Positions 1 through 7,633 of a DNA stretch of 42,758 bases are shown one piece after another. Positions within the stretch are counted from its first letter, which is position 1. The number at the start of each line of letters is the position of its first letter. The translations under genes were made by a program, and so were the position numbers. The notes beneath the pieces were generated by a model. The model saw nothing but the letters and a program-made list of their open reading frames with translations. It was not told the origin of the DNA and did not search any database. The DNA comes from Granulicella sp. (GTDB lineage: Bacteria; Acidobacteriota; Terriglobia; Terriglobales; Acidobacteriaceae), in NCBI GenBank assembly GCA_025357875.1, contig JANYLK010000119.1:1-42758 (forward strand), written 5' to 3'.

Positions 1-1
1 G

Positions 2-508
2 GCGTTCGCGCATGTTGGTGCGGCTCCGATGTGGTCGGGCAATTTTGTGCCGGCGGTGGATGCGAAGTCGACGCCGAGCTTTGGCGAGAGCCGCATTCTG
101 AATGAGGAGAAGACGAGCCTGCATCGCGGAACCGATTTCCCGGTGCCGGAAGGAACGCCGGTGGTGGCTGCGAACTCGGGAACAGTGGTGCTGACGCAGG
201 AACTGTACTACGAGGGGAATTGTGTGATCGTGGACCATGGACAGAAGTTCTTCACGATCTACATGCACCTCTCGAAGATTGAGGCGGCGGTCGGCGACAA
301 GGTGGCGAAGGGCAAGCGGTTGGGGTTATCGGGCGCGACTGGGCGAGTGACTGGGCCGCATCTCCACCTCGGCGTGCGATGGGATGGAGCGTATATCGAT
401 CCGGTGAGGCTGCTGGCTATGACGCTGCCGAAGACCGCTGCGGGGGATGAGGAGAAGGGGCGCGGGACGGCGGCCCACAAGTCAGTAGGCCGACGCAGGG
501 GTGTATAG
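2..508 (+). CDS. M23-family metallopeptidase, C-terminal part (5' end outside window)
   Basis: This is the C-terminal part of a lysostaphin-type (M23/LytM) zinc endopeptidase, a family that cleaves peptidoglycan cross-bridges in the cell wall. The frame is open to the left edge of the window, so the ATG at 29 is probably internal. Visible family marks are the zinc-site region LHRGTDFPVPEGTPVVA, the strand VIVDHGQKFFTIYMHLS, and the closing motif TGPHLHLGVRWDG with the HxH pair. The LytM fold is complete up to about residue 130 of the visible part. A basic, low-complexity tail (GRGTAAHKSVGRRRGV) follows. The N-terminal signal or coiled-coil regions usual in this family would lie upstream of the window. 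A toxin-antitoxin operon follows downstream on the same strand, with its own promoter. Confidence 0.88.
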   Translation, partial: AFAHVGAAPMWSGNFVPAVDAKSTPSFGESRILNEEKTSLHRGTDFPVPEGTPVVAANSGTVVLTQELYYEGNCVIVDHGQKFFTIYMHLSKIEAAVGDKVAKGKRLGLSGATGRVTGPHLHLGVRWDGAYIDPVRLLAMTLPKTAAGDEEKGRGTAAHKSVGRRRGV

Positions 509-519
509 AGGCCGCGACA

Positions 520-557
520 TTGAGTCGAAATCTTAAGTTGAGCTACAATGTAGCTCA
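520..557 (+). promoter_or_regulatory. Promoter and palindromic operator of the YafQ/DinJ-type operon
   Basis: A perfect inverted repeat, TGAGCTAC-AAT-GTAGCTCA (539-557, 8-bp arms, 3-nt centre), lies 12 bases before the antitoxin start. A candidate -10 (TACAAT, 544-549) sits inside it, with a candidate -35 (TTGAGT, 520-525) 18 bases upstream. An operator covering the -10 is the usual arrangement for autorepression by antitoxin dimers. The palindrome is seen directly; its role is inferred. Confidence 0.6.
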
Positions 558-568
558 GGAGTGACGCT

Positions 569-832
569 ATGCCTGCCAATGCTGTTGTGCGCGCGCGAAT
601 TGATGAAAAGACGAAGAAGAGAGCAACGACTGTGTTGAAGAATATTGGGCTCACACCTTCATCTGCTTTCCGGTTAATGATGACTCGTCTTGCGAATGAG
701 CGGTTGATGCCGTTTGAGTTGTTGATACCGAATGCTGAAACAGTGGAAGCTTTGAAAGCCGTTCGTCGTGGTGAGGTCACCGAAGTGGCTTCGTTTGACG
801 AGTTGATCGAGAAGCTGAATGCGGACGATTAG
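569..832 (+). CDS. RelB/DinJ-family antitoxin
   Basis: An 87-residue antitoxin of a type II toxin-antitoxin pair. The N-terminal half (VVRARIDEKTKKRATTVLKN, then GLTPSSAFRLMMTRLANE) matches the ribbon-helix-helix DNA-binding and dimer region of RelB/DinJ proteins. The C-terminal part, ending SFDELIEKLNADD, would wrap and neutralise the toxin. An AGGAG ribosome site lies 7 bases before the ATG. The last codons overlap the toxin start by 14 bases, so translation is probably coupled. Members of this family repress their own operon, and a suitable palindrome lies just upstream. The family is clear; the specific toxin target is inferred from the partner. Confidence 0.88.
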   Translation: MPANAVVRARIDEKTKKRATTVLKNIGLTPSSAFRLMMTRLANERLMPFELLIPNAETVEALKAVRRGEVTEVASFDELIEKLNADD

Positions 833-1100
833 CTATGGTTCGCGATTCAAGAAAGACTTCAAACGAGAAAGCCGCGGATTGTATGGTAGATCTCTGGTCG
901 CGGACCTCAAGACTGTGACCGACATTCTAGGTGTCGATCAGCCGTTGCCGCCTCGCTATACAGATCACGCATTGACTGGGCAATGGCTGGGAGATCGGGA
1001 CTGTCACATTAAGCCGGATCTGGTTTTGATCTACCGCAAGCCGGACGAGAGAACGCTTCAACTCGTACGTCTCGGATCGCACGGCGAGCTATCTTTCTAA
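819..1100 (+). CDS. yafQ: YafQ-family mRNA interferase toxin (RelE/ParE superfamily)
   Basis: A 93-residue toxin. YafQ enzymes cut mRNA on translating ribosomes. The core stretch TDHALTGQWLGDRDCHIKPD aligns closely with the E. coli YafQ core (DHPLQGSWKGYRDAHVEPD). The catalytic and binding residues known for that family are at matching places: His50, His63, Asp67, His88 and the terminal Phe93. The Trp that follows the catalytic Asp in E. coli is Leu68 here. The gene starts inside the antitoxin gene (14-base overlap). Its stop codon abuts the stop of the convergent dual-OB gene with no spacer at all. The protein looks full length and intact. Confidence 0.87.
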   Translation: MRTISYGSRFKKDFKRESRGLYGRSLVADLKTVTDILGVDQPLPPRYTDHALTGQWLGDRDCHIKPDLVLIYRKPDERTLQLVRLGSHGELSF

Positions 1101-1769
1101 TCACTTCATGCGGACGATGACCCCGGCGACTAGTTTGTAGTGGAAGCCATGGAATGCTTCGCTGAGGCTGATGGTGAGCCATGTTTCGGTGCCTGCGTTG
1201 GCGAAGTTGGCGTGCGGATAGATGCCTTCGGGGAGCGGTTTGAGTTGGTTGAGCCAATGCGGGTCGGTGACGGAGAAATTGTACGTAACGTGATGGCGCT
1301 GGAAGAGGGCGCGGGGCTTTGGTTTGCCATGATCCTCGCGAATCCACCAGTAAAGGTCATCGGGGCAGATGCACGCAAGGGAAGAAAGCAAAGGCTTGGC
1401 GCGGACCTCCTCCGTGGATATGCGGTCGCGGTAGCCGCGCAGAATGGTCGGGACTTTATCAGTAGTGCACGTGATCTTTTGCATGAGCGCGGCGGTCGCG
1501 GGACGCTCGACCAGGTGCCACGGCGTGGGTACGATCTGCCAGTCTTCGGGGTGGGAGTCGGAGGGGATGGCGTAGTGGAGTACGACTTCGATAAGGTCGA
1601 GCAAGCGTGGTTCGGTGCCATCGTCGAGCGCGTATTCGCAGGCGCACAGCGCGCCGTCCGGCGAGTTGCCATGTAGGCGAATCCACTTGCCGCTATCGAT
1701 GTCGATGCCCGCGATGCAGCGCCCGCCGTGTTTGTAGCTGTTGGCGAGACAGACGATTGTTTTTCGCAA
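1101..1769 (-). CDS. Dual OB-fold domain protein linked to DUF488
   Basis: A 222-residue protein that fits the dual OB-containing domain family: an N-terminal block RKTIVCLANSYKHGGRCIAG followed by GKWIRLHG, then a central DLIEVVL strand and a conserved C-terminal end. These proteins are predicted nucleic-acid binders, but no activity is established. Start choice: TTG at 1769 preceded by GAGGAG with a 7-base spacer; no better ATG is available. It is the last gene of a leftward set, 33 bases after the second DUF488 gene, so it is probably co-transcribed. The partner DUF488 genes suggest a shared nucleic-acid process. The convergent toxin gene touches its 3' end. Family assignment is from memory of the sequence pattern. 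Confidence 0.62.
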   Translation of the reverse strand: MRKTIVCLANSYKHGGRCIAGIDIDSGKWIRLHGNSPDGALCACEYALDDGTEPRLLDLIEVVLHYAIPSDSHPEDWQIVPTPWHLVERPATAALMQKITCTTDKVPTILRGYRDRISTEEVRAKPLLSSLACICPDDLYWWIREDHGKPKPRALFQRHHVTYNFSVTDPHWLNQLKPLPEGIYPHANFANAGTETWLTISLSEAFHGFHYKLVAGVIVRMK

Positions 1770-1802
1770 CTCCGTACTCCTCTGCTGGAGGCTGCCAGTG
1801 CG

Positions 1803-2240
1803 TTACAGGTGATGGATAGTGATGCCGCCCCATTTGTCCGCGAGGTATTCGAGGACGAGGCGGCGGTGACAATGCTCGGCTGTGGGTTCGCTGCAAAGCA
1901 GGACGGTGGGCTGTGCGAACTGGTCGCGGTTGAGGGTGGTTTCGATTTTGCGATCTCGCATGAGGGTTAGAAATTCGCGCTCGTATTCAGCCCAGTCGCC
2001 CTTGCGCTTCTTGAAGGCGTCGAGCATCTCCTGCGTGGGTGCTAGCAGAGGCTCGTGGTGATATTCGGCGTTGCAGATGGTTTTGAGGAAGTAAGCGAGG
2101 TCGTCGCGTTTGGCGAAGGCTGCGAGTTGCGACGTGTTGTTGAGGCGGATGTCGAGCAGCCGGCGGATGCCGGCGGACTTCAGCGCACCGAAGAATTGGG
2201 ATGCTGATTTTTGGGTGAAACCGATGCTGTAGATCTCCAT
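1803..2240 (-). CDS. DUF488 family protein (second copy)
   Basis: A 145-residue DUF488 protein of unknown function. The N-terminus MEIYSIGFTQKSASQFFGAL and the strand RRLLDIRL are typical. The C-terminal signature VLLCSEPTAEHCHRRLVLEYLA holds the conserved Cys-x7-Cys-His-Arg residues that probably form the active or metal-binding site. It starts at an ATG 61 bases inside the end of the first DUF488 gene, in another frame, so the two overlap and are likely coupled. It is shorter than its neighbour and lacks the longer middle segment (GDIVGGRPKDESHY) of the first copy, so the two are paralogues of different subtypes and not a recent duplication. Confidence 0.82.
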   Translation of the reverse strand: MEIYSIGFTQKSASQFFGALKSAGIRRLLDIRLNNTSQLAAFAKRDDLAYFLKTICNAEYHHEPLLAPTQEMLDAFKKRKGDWAEYEREFLTLMRDRKIETTLNRDQFAQPTVLLCSEPTAEHCHRRLVLEYLADKWGGITIHHL

Positions 2241-2770
2241 TTGTCCTCGTCCATCTCGGCGAATAGCGCGGGTTGCGCCTCGACCAATGCCTTGCCCGAC
2301 GACGCTGCGACCTGCGCCTCTGGTTGTAGATCGCCGGTGCCTCGGAGGTGTTGCAACTCGGCTCCACGCTCAGTCAACACGCGGCCGATGAGCAGGCGGC
2401 GGTGGCAGTGCGTTGGGTCTTCTTCGCTGCACATCAGGGCTACGCGGAATTCGTCCGCGCCGCGTTCGAGACGTTCGATGCCGCTTAGAAATTCGGCATC
2501 CTTACCCATCTTTGCGTATCGGGCGCGGCCTTGATCGTCGTAATGGGATTCATCTTTTGGGCGTCCGCCGACGATGTCGCCGAGGTATAGATACTTCATT
2601 CCCGCGGCGGTCACGGAGTCGCGCAAAGTCTCGCGATCGAACTGCGGAGAGTAGCGGGAGTAGGGCGCGGATCGCGTATCTACCAGCACCTCGATGCAAT
2701 ACTGCTGCAGCAGTGCGAGAAAGTTTTCGGCGGTGTGGGACGAGTGGCCGATCGTGTAAATGGTTCGCAA
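2180..2770 (-). CDS. DUF488 family protein (first copy)
   Basis: A DUF488 protein of about 196 residues. It begins RTIYTIGHSSHTAENFLALL, includes VDTRSAPYSRYSPQFDRETL and GDIVGGRPKDESHY, and carries the conserved CSEEDPTHCHRRLLIG signature (Cys-x7-Cys-His-Arg). The reading frame is open to a GTG at 2812, but a strong AAAGGAG site lies 5 to 6 bases before a TTG at 2770, and that start gives the usual family N-terminus, so I chose it. The C-terminal 50 residues are variable and overlap the start of the next DUF488 gene by 61 bases. The gene follows DUF4126 closely on the same strand. Function is unknown; a nucleic-acid or stress role is only a guess. Confidence 0.82.
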   Translation of the reverse strand: MRTIYTIGHSSHTAENFLALLQQYCIEVLVDTRSAPYSRYSPQFDRETLRDSVTAAGMKYLYLGDIVGGRPKDESHYDDQGRARYAKMGKDAEFLSGIERLERGADEFRVALMCSEEDPTHCHRRLLIGRVLTERGAELQHLRGTGDLQPEAQVAASSGKALVEAQPALFAEMDEDKWRSTASVSPKNQHPNSSVR

Positions 2771-2814
2771 CTCGTCTCCTTTAGCGCGTGCGGTAGATGC
2801 ATCGTATGGCACGA

Positions 2815-3453
2815 TCAGGGGAGGGCGCGGTGCGCGGGGTCACTGGGCTCGCGCATGCGGCGAAAGACGCGTGCGAGCCCGGTGCGGATGCGGGCGAAGG
2901 TCCACCAGAGGGCCGCGATCAGGACGATGCTGAGCGCGGCGACCGAGATTCCGGCGGCCAGCGGATGATGCGTGGCGACCCACGTGAGGCCGATTGCGCC
3001 GACATCTTCGGCACTGCTGAGGGCGATGTTCGAGATCGGCTCGGGGCTGGGCGTGACCAGCACGCGGGCGGCAATTTTGGAACTGTGTGCGATGGCGGCG
3101 ATGCCTCCGCCGGCCAGGGTGACGAGGAGTTGCTGCTCGGGCGTGAGATGCGAGCTTGCGGCGTAGGCCATCAGCGCGGCTGCGGGAATGCGGATGAAGG
3201 TGTGCAGCGCGTTCCAGATGAGGTCGAAGCCGGGGATCTTGTCGCCGACGAGTTCGGCTAGGAACAACAGCCCGCTGACGACGATGATCCACGTGTGGTC
3301 GAGCGTGCCGAGATTGCCGGGAAGGATAACCCAATGCAGGCGAGACAGAATGCCAAGCGTGCATACGGTGGCGTAGACGTTGAGGCCCGCGGCGAAGCTC
3401 AGCGCGATGACGAGCGAGGCGATGGTGCTGGGCGATATGGCTAAGGCGTCCAC
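2815..3453 (-). CDS. DUF4126 family inner-membrane protein
   Basis: A 212-residue multi-pass membrane protein with the DUF4126 pattern: a first helix STIASLVIALSFAAGLNVYA, then ELVGDKIPGFDLIWNALHTF between membrane segments, a glycine-rich helix around LLVTLAGGGIAAIAHSSKIA, and a last helix near SVAALSIVLIAALWW followed by a basic tail. The function of the family is unknown. The start is GTG at 3453; the nearest purine-rich site lies rather far upstream, so the start is uncertain. Its stop is 44 bases before the chosen DUF488 start, so it may be the first gene of that leftward transcription unit. Confidence 0.75.
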   Translation of the reverse strand: MDALAISPSTIASLVIALSFAAGLNVYATVCTLGILSRLHWVILPGNLGTLDHTWIIVVSGLLFLAELVGDKIPGFDLIWNALHTFIRIPAAALMAYAASSHLTPEQQLLVTLAGGGIAAIAHSSKIAARVLVTPSPEPISNIALSSAEDVGAIGLTWVATHHPLAAGISVAALSIVLIAALWWTFARIRTGLARVFRRMREPSDPAHRALP

Positions 3454-3484
3454 GTGGAAAAGCTACCCCCTTTGTCTAACTGTC

Positions 3485-3816
3485 TCAAGTCAGAATCCAT
3501 CTTGAAGTTTCGGTCGTTGGCCCTGTCCAACCCCAATCACCCAGCATCTCGATCATGGTCGCTTGATCGTATGAATCCTCCGGTTCGTCCAACACCGAAA
3601 AGCCGAAACCGAGTCTTGCAATCTGGTCGTGATTGTCTTTTACGGCACCGTATCGTTTCACTACCAGCATTCCATTTCGATCGCCAAAACTTTAACTAGT
3701 AGTTCCGCTTCGATTTTTCCGTCCGATCCCAGATCGAGAGAAAACGGAATTATGAGCTCTAATCCGAGGTTGTCTCTAGCCTGTTCCCAGCTAACCTCGA
3801 GTTGACTCTCCGACAT
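3485..3816 (-). pseudogene. Small conserved-looking gene split by a one-base frameshift
   Basis: Two overlapping small frames lie here. The first (3661-3816, 51 codons, begins MSESQLEVSWEQARDNLGLE) has an excellent GTAGGAGGT ribosome site that overlaps the end of the GH27 gene. The second (3485-3670, 61 codons) begins MLVVKRYGAV and contains ARLGFGFSVLDEPEDSYDQA and MLGDWGWTG. Adding one A in the GAAATGG run at about 3671-3677 would join them as one protein of about 113 residues reading ...VLAIENGMLVVKRY.... I therefore read this as a single gene with a frameshift (mutation, sequencing error or, less likely, programmed slippage). I do not recognise a function. It may be co-transcribed with the alpha-galactosidase, whose stop is 10 bases before its ATG. 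Confidence 0.5.
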
Positions 3817-3826
3817 TGATTACCTC

Positions 3827-5278
3827 CTACTTCTTCAGCAAGTAGAGAATGCAGGCATGGGGTTCGAGGGTTAGGTTGGGAACGGATTTCAGTTTGCCGA
3901 GAACCTTGCCGGCCCAGACATCTTTGACGTGGTACGTGGGGTCGTCGAGGCTAAAGGCTGCGAAGGCGCTGTCGACGACGACTTGCGTTTCGCCGACGTT
4001 GAAGAGGGCGAGCGCTATGGAGCCATCCGGTGAATCGGCGGGAAGGTCGGCGGTCCAGGCGATGATGTCTCCCGAGCGCATGACCTGGCCGCTGCGCGTC
4101 GCGGTCTGGTCGATGCGCAGCACGTCGCGGTTGGTGATGAGCTTAAGCGTGGCGTCGTCGAGCTGCGTCAGGTTAGCTCCGAGGATCAGCGGCGAACGCG
4201 CCATCGACCACAGAGTGATCAGCGTTTGCAGTTCGGCGGGCGTGAAGTGGGTGTTGCGCGGCTTGCCTTCGCCGGGTACGGGGCCGAGGTGGCCGATGGG
4301 CAGCATGTCAGCGTCGGGCCAGTTGCCGGGCTTGGCGAACTTAGCCCAGGCGGCGGTCTTGCTGAACTGGCCGAGGATACTTTGCGGGTAGTCCTTGCCG
4401 GGATTTGGGCTGGCCCAGTAGTCCCAGAAGTCGTCGGAGATGCGCCACATGTTGGCGGTCTCGGCGACCTCGGCCGCGTTGTCTAGCGAGGTTGGACCGG
4501 GTGAGAGCGAGAGCACCATCGGCCTGCCCGCCTTGTCGATTGCGTGGCGGATCATGTGAATTTCCGCGGCCTTGTACGGATGCGAGGAGATGCAATCGAC
4601 CTTGAGCAGATCGACTCCCCAGGCGGCGTACTGGGTCAGCAGCGAGTCGTACCAGGCCTGCCCGGCGGGATTATCTTTGATGCCCCAGTTGGTAGGATCC
4701 CAAGGGCAGGCGTCGTTTGTGTCGGCTGCGTCGGAGGCGTGGAAGGCGCTGCCGGCGATGGGCAGATTGCGCTCAACCGAGGCACGCGGGATGCCGCGAA
4801 TGATGTGGATACCGAACTTCAAGCCTTGCGAGTGGATGTAGTCGACTAGGGGCTTGAATGATGTGGACTGGATTATGGCGATTAGTTTCGGCGCGGCATT
4901 CCCGGCGGCGACGGTCGGCTGCGCAGGCTGCGCGGTGCCTTTCGCCTGGACGGATGGGAAGCGCGCTGGCACTGGGACGTAGCGGCCGTTAGCGTCGATC
5001 GCGTAAATCAGAGTGTCCGGCTTGTTGCGGTCTTGCGGGTTGAAAAAGAACCAGCCTTCATCGATGACGGCGTAGTTCCACCCGTAGGATTTCAGTGCGT
5101 CCGCCTCGATCTTCGCGTTGGCCCGAAACTGATCCTCCGTAATGGTGAGGCCGTAAGAGTCCCAGCTATTCCAGCCCATCGGCGGCGTGGCGGCGACTTT
5201 GGGCATCGTGGTTTGCGCAGTAGCGGATTGAATTGCGAGAAGCGACAAGAAAAGAAGACTCGACCGGCAGAGTTTCAT
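3827..5278 (-). CDS. Secreted alpha-galactosidase, GH27
   Basis: A 483-residue glycoside hydrolase of family 27, which removes terminal alpha-galactosyl (or related) residues from oligosaccharides and glycans. Residues 1-22 form a signal peptide (CRSSLLFLSLLAIQSATAQ), so it acts outside the cytoplasm. Family marks: TPPMGWNSWDSYG (31-43), WNYAVIDEGWF (68-77), the catalytic nucleophile Asp228 in LLKVDCISSH, and the acid/base region RISDDFWDYW (Asp282/283). A C-terminal beta domain follows. An insert of about 45 residues rich in Ala, Pro and Gln (around 108-137) separates two strands of the barrel. Start choice: ATG at 5278 with a GAGG site 6 bases before it and a proper signal peptide; the frame is open to 5308. 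Exact sugar specificity cannot be told. Confidence 0.92.
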   Translation of the reverse strand: MKLCRSSLLFLSLLAIQSATAQTTMPKVAATPPMGWNSWDSYGLTITEDQFRANAKIEADALKSYGWNYAVIDEGWFFFNPQDRNKPDTLIYAIDANGRYVPVPARFPSVQAKGTAQPAQPTVAAGNAAPKLIAIIQSTSFKPLVDYIHSQGLKFGIHIIRGIPRASVERNLPIAGSAFHASDAADTNDACPWDPTNWGIKDNPAGQAWYDSLLTQYAAWGVDLLKVDCISSHPYKAAEIHMIRHAIDKAGRPMVLSLSPGPTSLDNAAEVAETANMWRISDDFWDYWASPNPGKDYPQSILGQFSKTAAWAKFAKPGNWPDADMLPIGHLGPVPGEGKPRNTHFTPAELQTLITLWSMARSPLILGANLTQLDDATLKLITNRDVLRIDQTATRSGQVMRSGDIIAWTADLPADSPDGSIALALFNVGETQVVVDSAFAAFSLDDPTYHVKDVWAGKVLGKLKSVPNLTLEPHACILYLLKK

Positions 5279-5359
5279 TGCGACCTCGAAGCGCATTCGC
5301 GCACGCATCCACGATACCGCGTGTGAGCGCTTTTTACTGCGCGAAATGCCGCCTCGAGA

Positions 5360-6169
5360 TTAGCTGTTCTTGGGAACTACCGTGGTGCGGGCTGAGCGTG
5401 TGGGTGCGGTGGCGGAGAGGCTACGCGGCGTCTTGGGAGTTGGCGCCGGAAGCTGACTTGGGCGAAGACCTGTGCCTCCGGAGTGGACGGGCTGTTGCAG
5501 GGTCACGATGAGAACACTGGCCGGGGTTGCGCTGGAGCATTCATAGCTGTGCGTGGTCGAGGCATCGAAATAAATTGCGTCGCCCTGTTCAACCTGATGA
5601 GTCTGCGCGCCGTGGTAAATGGTGAGGTTGCCGGAGAGCACATAGAGGAACTCACATCCAAAATGCTGGTGCGGACGGGGCTCCAGGCCTGGACGGGACG
5701 GCAGGAATTCTGCGAAGTAAGGGTCCAACTGCCGATCGGGGACGAGGTATCCGAGCGATTCAAAGTAGTAGGCGGGGTCCTGTACGCCAGACTGCGGAAG
5801 GCGCACGCGATCTTTGCCGCGATGAATGCGGAAGAGGGTGAGCGGTTCAGGCTCGAAGAAGAAGTTGAGGTCTTTCGAAAAGACCATCGCAATTCGGGCG
5901 AGGTTTCGCAGAGTTGGAACGACTCGTCCGGTTTCGAGCTGCGACAGAAAGCTCGCGGAGAGCCCGGTGTGGCGTCCCAGTTCGACCAGGCCCATGGATT
6001 TCTTCAGGCGAAGAAACTTTATGCGCTCGCCAATACGCTTTTCTGTTATGACCGATTCAGCCGCCTCGCCGTCAATTTGCAGGTTTGACAGTTCGGGAAG
6101 TGCATGGATCGCGGGCCGGTTTTTTGCCGGCTGAGAGATAGTTTCCGAGAGTATCGATGAGGTCGCCAT
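5360..6169 (-). CDS. XRE-family regulator with C-terminal cupin sensor
   Basis: A 269-residue transcription factor. Residues about 46-100 form a helix-turn-helix of the XRE/Cro type (IGERIKFLRLKKSMGLVELG, then LSASFLSQLETGRVVPTL). Residues about 150-225 form a small cupin barrel with the metal-binding pattern PRPHQHFGCEFLYVLSG and a later THSYEC. Such MerR-unrelated HTH-cupin regulators often respond to small metabolites such as polyamines, amino acids or sugars; the ligand here is unknown. The N-terminal 45 residues and the Thr/Ser/Pro-rich last 45 residues are likely disordered. It is divergent from the FN3 lipoprotein gene (115-base gap) and follows no obvious operon. The alpha-galactosidase lies just downstream on the same strand, so it is a candidate target. 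Confidence 0.87.
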   Translation of the reverse strand: MATSSILSETISQPAKNRPAIHALPELSNLQIDGEAAESVITEKRIGERIKFLRLKKSMGLVELGRHTGLSASFLSQLETGRVVPTLRNLARIAMVFSKDLNFFFEPEPLTLFRIHRGKDRVRLPQSGVQDPAYYFESLGYLVPDRQLDPYFAEFLPSRPGLEPRPHQHFGCEFLYVLSGNLTIYHGAQTHQVEQGDAIYFDASTTHSYECSSATPASVLIVTLQQPVHSGGTGLRPSQLPAPTPKTPRSLSATAPTRSARTTVVPKNS

Positions 6170-6284
6170 TGTTTATCCTGTAAATAGATGTTTCATTCCC
6201 GTCAAACGATCTACGTTTTTAAAAAGATTTTGGATTGCTAAATCTCAGGGCCTGGGGGAGGAATATGCTATAGCCTTTCTTTGG

Positions 6285-7439
6285 ATGCACATTGAGCTAA
6301 ATAGACCGCATTGGCTTCGCATTACGACTGTTGGCTTGTGCGGAATTGCGGTATTTGCTGCGGTAATCGCATTAAACGGATGCGCCAACCCTGGACCGCC
6401 GCTTCCGCCCACGCTCAATCTGCCCCAAGTTGTGTCGGGTACAGGTCTTATGGCGACGCGGTTTGGGGACGAGGTCAGGCTGCACTGGACCACTCCGACC
6501 CGTACCACGGACAAGATTCCGATCAGGGGGCCAATTACGGCGGAGATCTGCCGCGAGACTGGTGCGGCGGGGAAGAACTCGAGACCTTGTACTGCGGTTT
6601 CTCGGGTTGCGGTTACGCCGGGTGCTTCGGATGCAGTGGACACGCTTCCAGCAACGCTGACCACAGGCCCTGCGCGAATACTGTTGTACCGGGTGCAACT
6701 GCTGAACGCTGCCGGGCGGACGGCGGGCCCATCGCCCGTTGTGTTTGCAGTGGCGGGACAGGCTTTGATACCGGTTCAGGGTTTCGCAGGTCGCGCGACC
6801 AAGGCCGGCGTTCTGCTGCATTGGAGCGCTGGTGACGGCGCAGGCATAGTCGAACTCGATCGGACTGTACTCGATCCCGCGAGTGGTGCGGGGGCGGAGC
6901 CGAAGAGCGGGTTGCCGGGCGGGCAAAAGCAGGCGGCAGAGGCTCGGTTCAAGGCTGGTGCGGACGTCGGCGATGCAGGTGGGACGATCGATCGGACGGT
7001 GCAGATTGGCCACTCCTACAGCTACACCGCGCAGCGGGTGGAGATGGCGAAGGTTGGCGGGCTGGCGCTCGAGTTGCGCAGCGTGCCCACAAAGGCGCTG
7101 ACTTTTGCAGTCCGCGATGATTTTCCCCCGGAAGTTCCTGGCGGGTTGGTTGCTGTGCCCGGCCTCGCAGGCGAGGGTGATGCACAGAAGCCGACGATTG
7201 ATCTCTCTTGGGATCCGGATGGAGAGGTTCGGGTCGCCGGGTACCGGGTTTATCGGCGGGAGATGGCTGCCGACAATTCGGGCGCGTGGGTGCTGCTTGG
7301 GTCGCAACTGGTGACGACGGCCGCGTATCGCGACGTCACGGTAGAGGCCGGGCATCGATACTCGTACCGGGTAACGGCGTTGAGCACGACTGGGAACGAG
7401 TCTGCGCCAAGTGGAGAGGCCGTGGAGACGGCCCCGTAG
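6285..7439 (+). CDS. Fibronectin type III domain lipoprotein
   Basis: A 384-residue predicted outer-envelope lipoprotein. The N-terminus has a hydrophobic stretch (TTVGLCGIAVFAAVIALNGC) ending in an LNGC lipobox with Cys33. Three beta-sandwich units of fibronectin-III type follow: GDEVRLHWTTPTRTTDKIPI, a middle unit around TKAGVLLHWSAG, and the clearest one, TIDLSWDPDGEVRVAGYRVY ... GHRYSYRVTALSTTGNESAPS. Such domains usually mediate binding and carry no catalytic site. The N-terminal region is long for a lipoprotein and no good ribosome site precedes the ATG, so the start is uncertain. A bidirectional terminator lies about 160 bases beyond the stop. Confidence 0.78.
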   Translation: MHIELNRPHWLRITTVGLCGIAVFAAVIALNGCANPGPPLPPTLNLPQVVSGTGLMATRFGDEVRLHWTTPTRTTDKIPIRGPITAEICRETGAAGKNSRPCTAVSRVAVTPGASDAVDTLPATLTTGPARILLYRVQLLNAAGRTAGPSPVVFAVAGQALIPVQGFAGRATKAGVLLHWSAGDGAGIVELDRTVLDPASGAGAEPKSGLPGGQKQAAEARFKAGADVGDAGGTIDRTVQIGHSYSYTAQRVEMAKVGGLALELRSVPTKALTFAVRDDFPPEVPGGLVAVPGLAGEGDAQKPTIDLSWDPDGEVRVAGYRVYRREMAADNSGAWVLLGSQLVTTAAYRDVTVEAGHRYSYRVTALSTTGNESAPSGEAVETAP

Positions 7440-7449
7440 GAATATCGGA

Positions 7450-7598
7450 GGGGTACCCCCCTGGGGGGTGGGTGTAGTTAAGTGGTTATTTTGCAATGAC
7501 ATGACTAAACTAGCCCCCCGCAAATATAAGATTCCATTGCTTTTATGGGTAAAAATAAGATTCTGAACGATTTACGGCTTATTTTGCCCATTAGACAT
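7450..7598. repeat. GGGGTACCCC element with degenerate ATAAGATTC units
   Basis: This stretch opens with GGGGTACCCCCCTGGGGGG (7450-7468). It then holds AT-rich units of about 29 bases that share ATAAGATTC (7526-7534 and 7555-7563), each followed by a pyrimidine-rich spacer and a TTTAYGG end. A third ATAAGATTC occurs at 7825-7833. A second GGGGTACCCC element occurs in this window at 12300. The repetition is visible; that it is a dispersed family common in related genomes is my recollection. Confidence 0.5.
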
Positions 7599-7630
7599 AA
7601 AAAAACCCGGCCAGCGCCGGGGTTGTTTTT
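7599..7630. terminator. Bidirectional rho-independent terminator
   Basis: A GC-rich stem (CCCGGC ... GCCGGG, short CA/GC loop) is flanked by seven A on the left and TTGTTTTT on the right, so it has a U-tail in both directions. It lies between the convergent FN3 lipoprotein gene and aspS and can end both transcripts. Confidence 0.8.
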
Positions 7631-7633
7631 ATC

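Noticed and set aside
1101..3453. A complete known defence system on the DUF488 cluster
   Set aside because: No recognisable nuclease, helicase, or sensor domain was found; only families of unknown function, so I report it as an open question.
6372..7523. Open frame of 383 codons antisense to the FN3 lipoprotein
   Set aside because: It is Arg- and Pro-rich with no domain, and it runs into the intergenic repeat; the plus-strand frame has a lipobox and FN3 strands.
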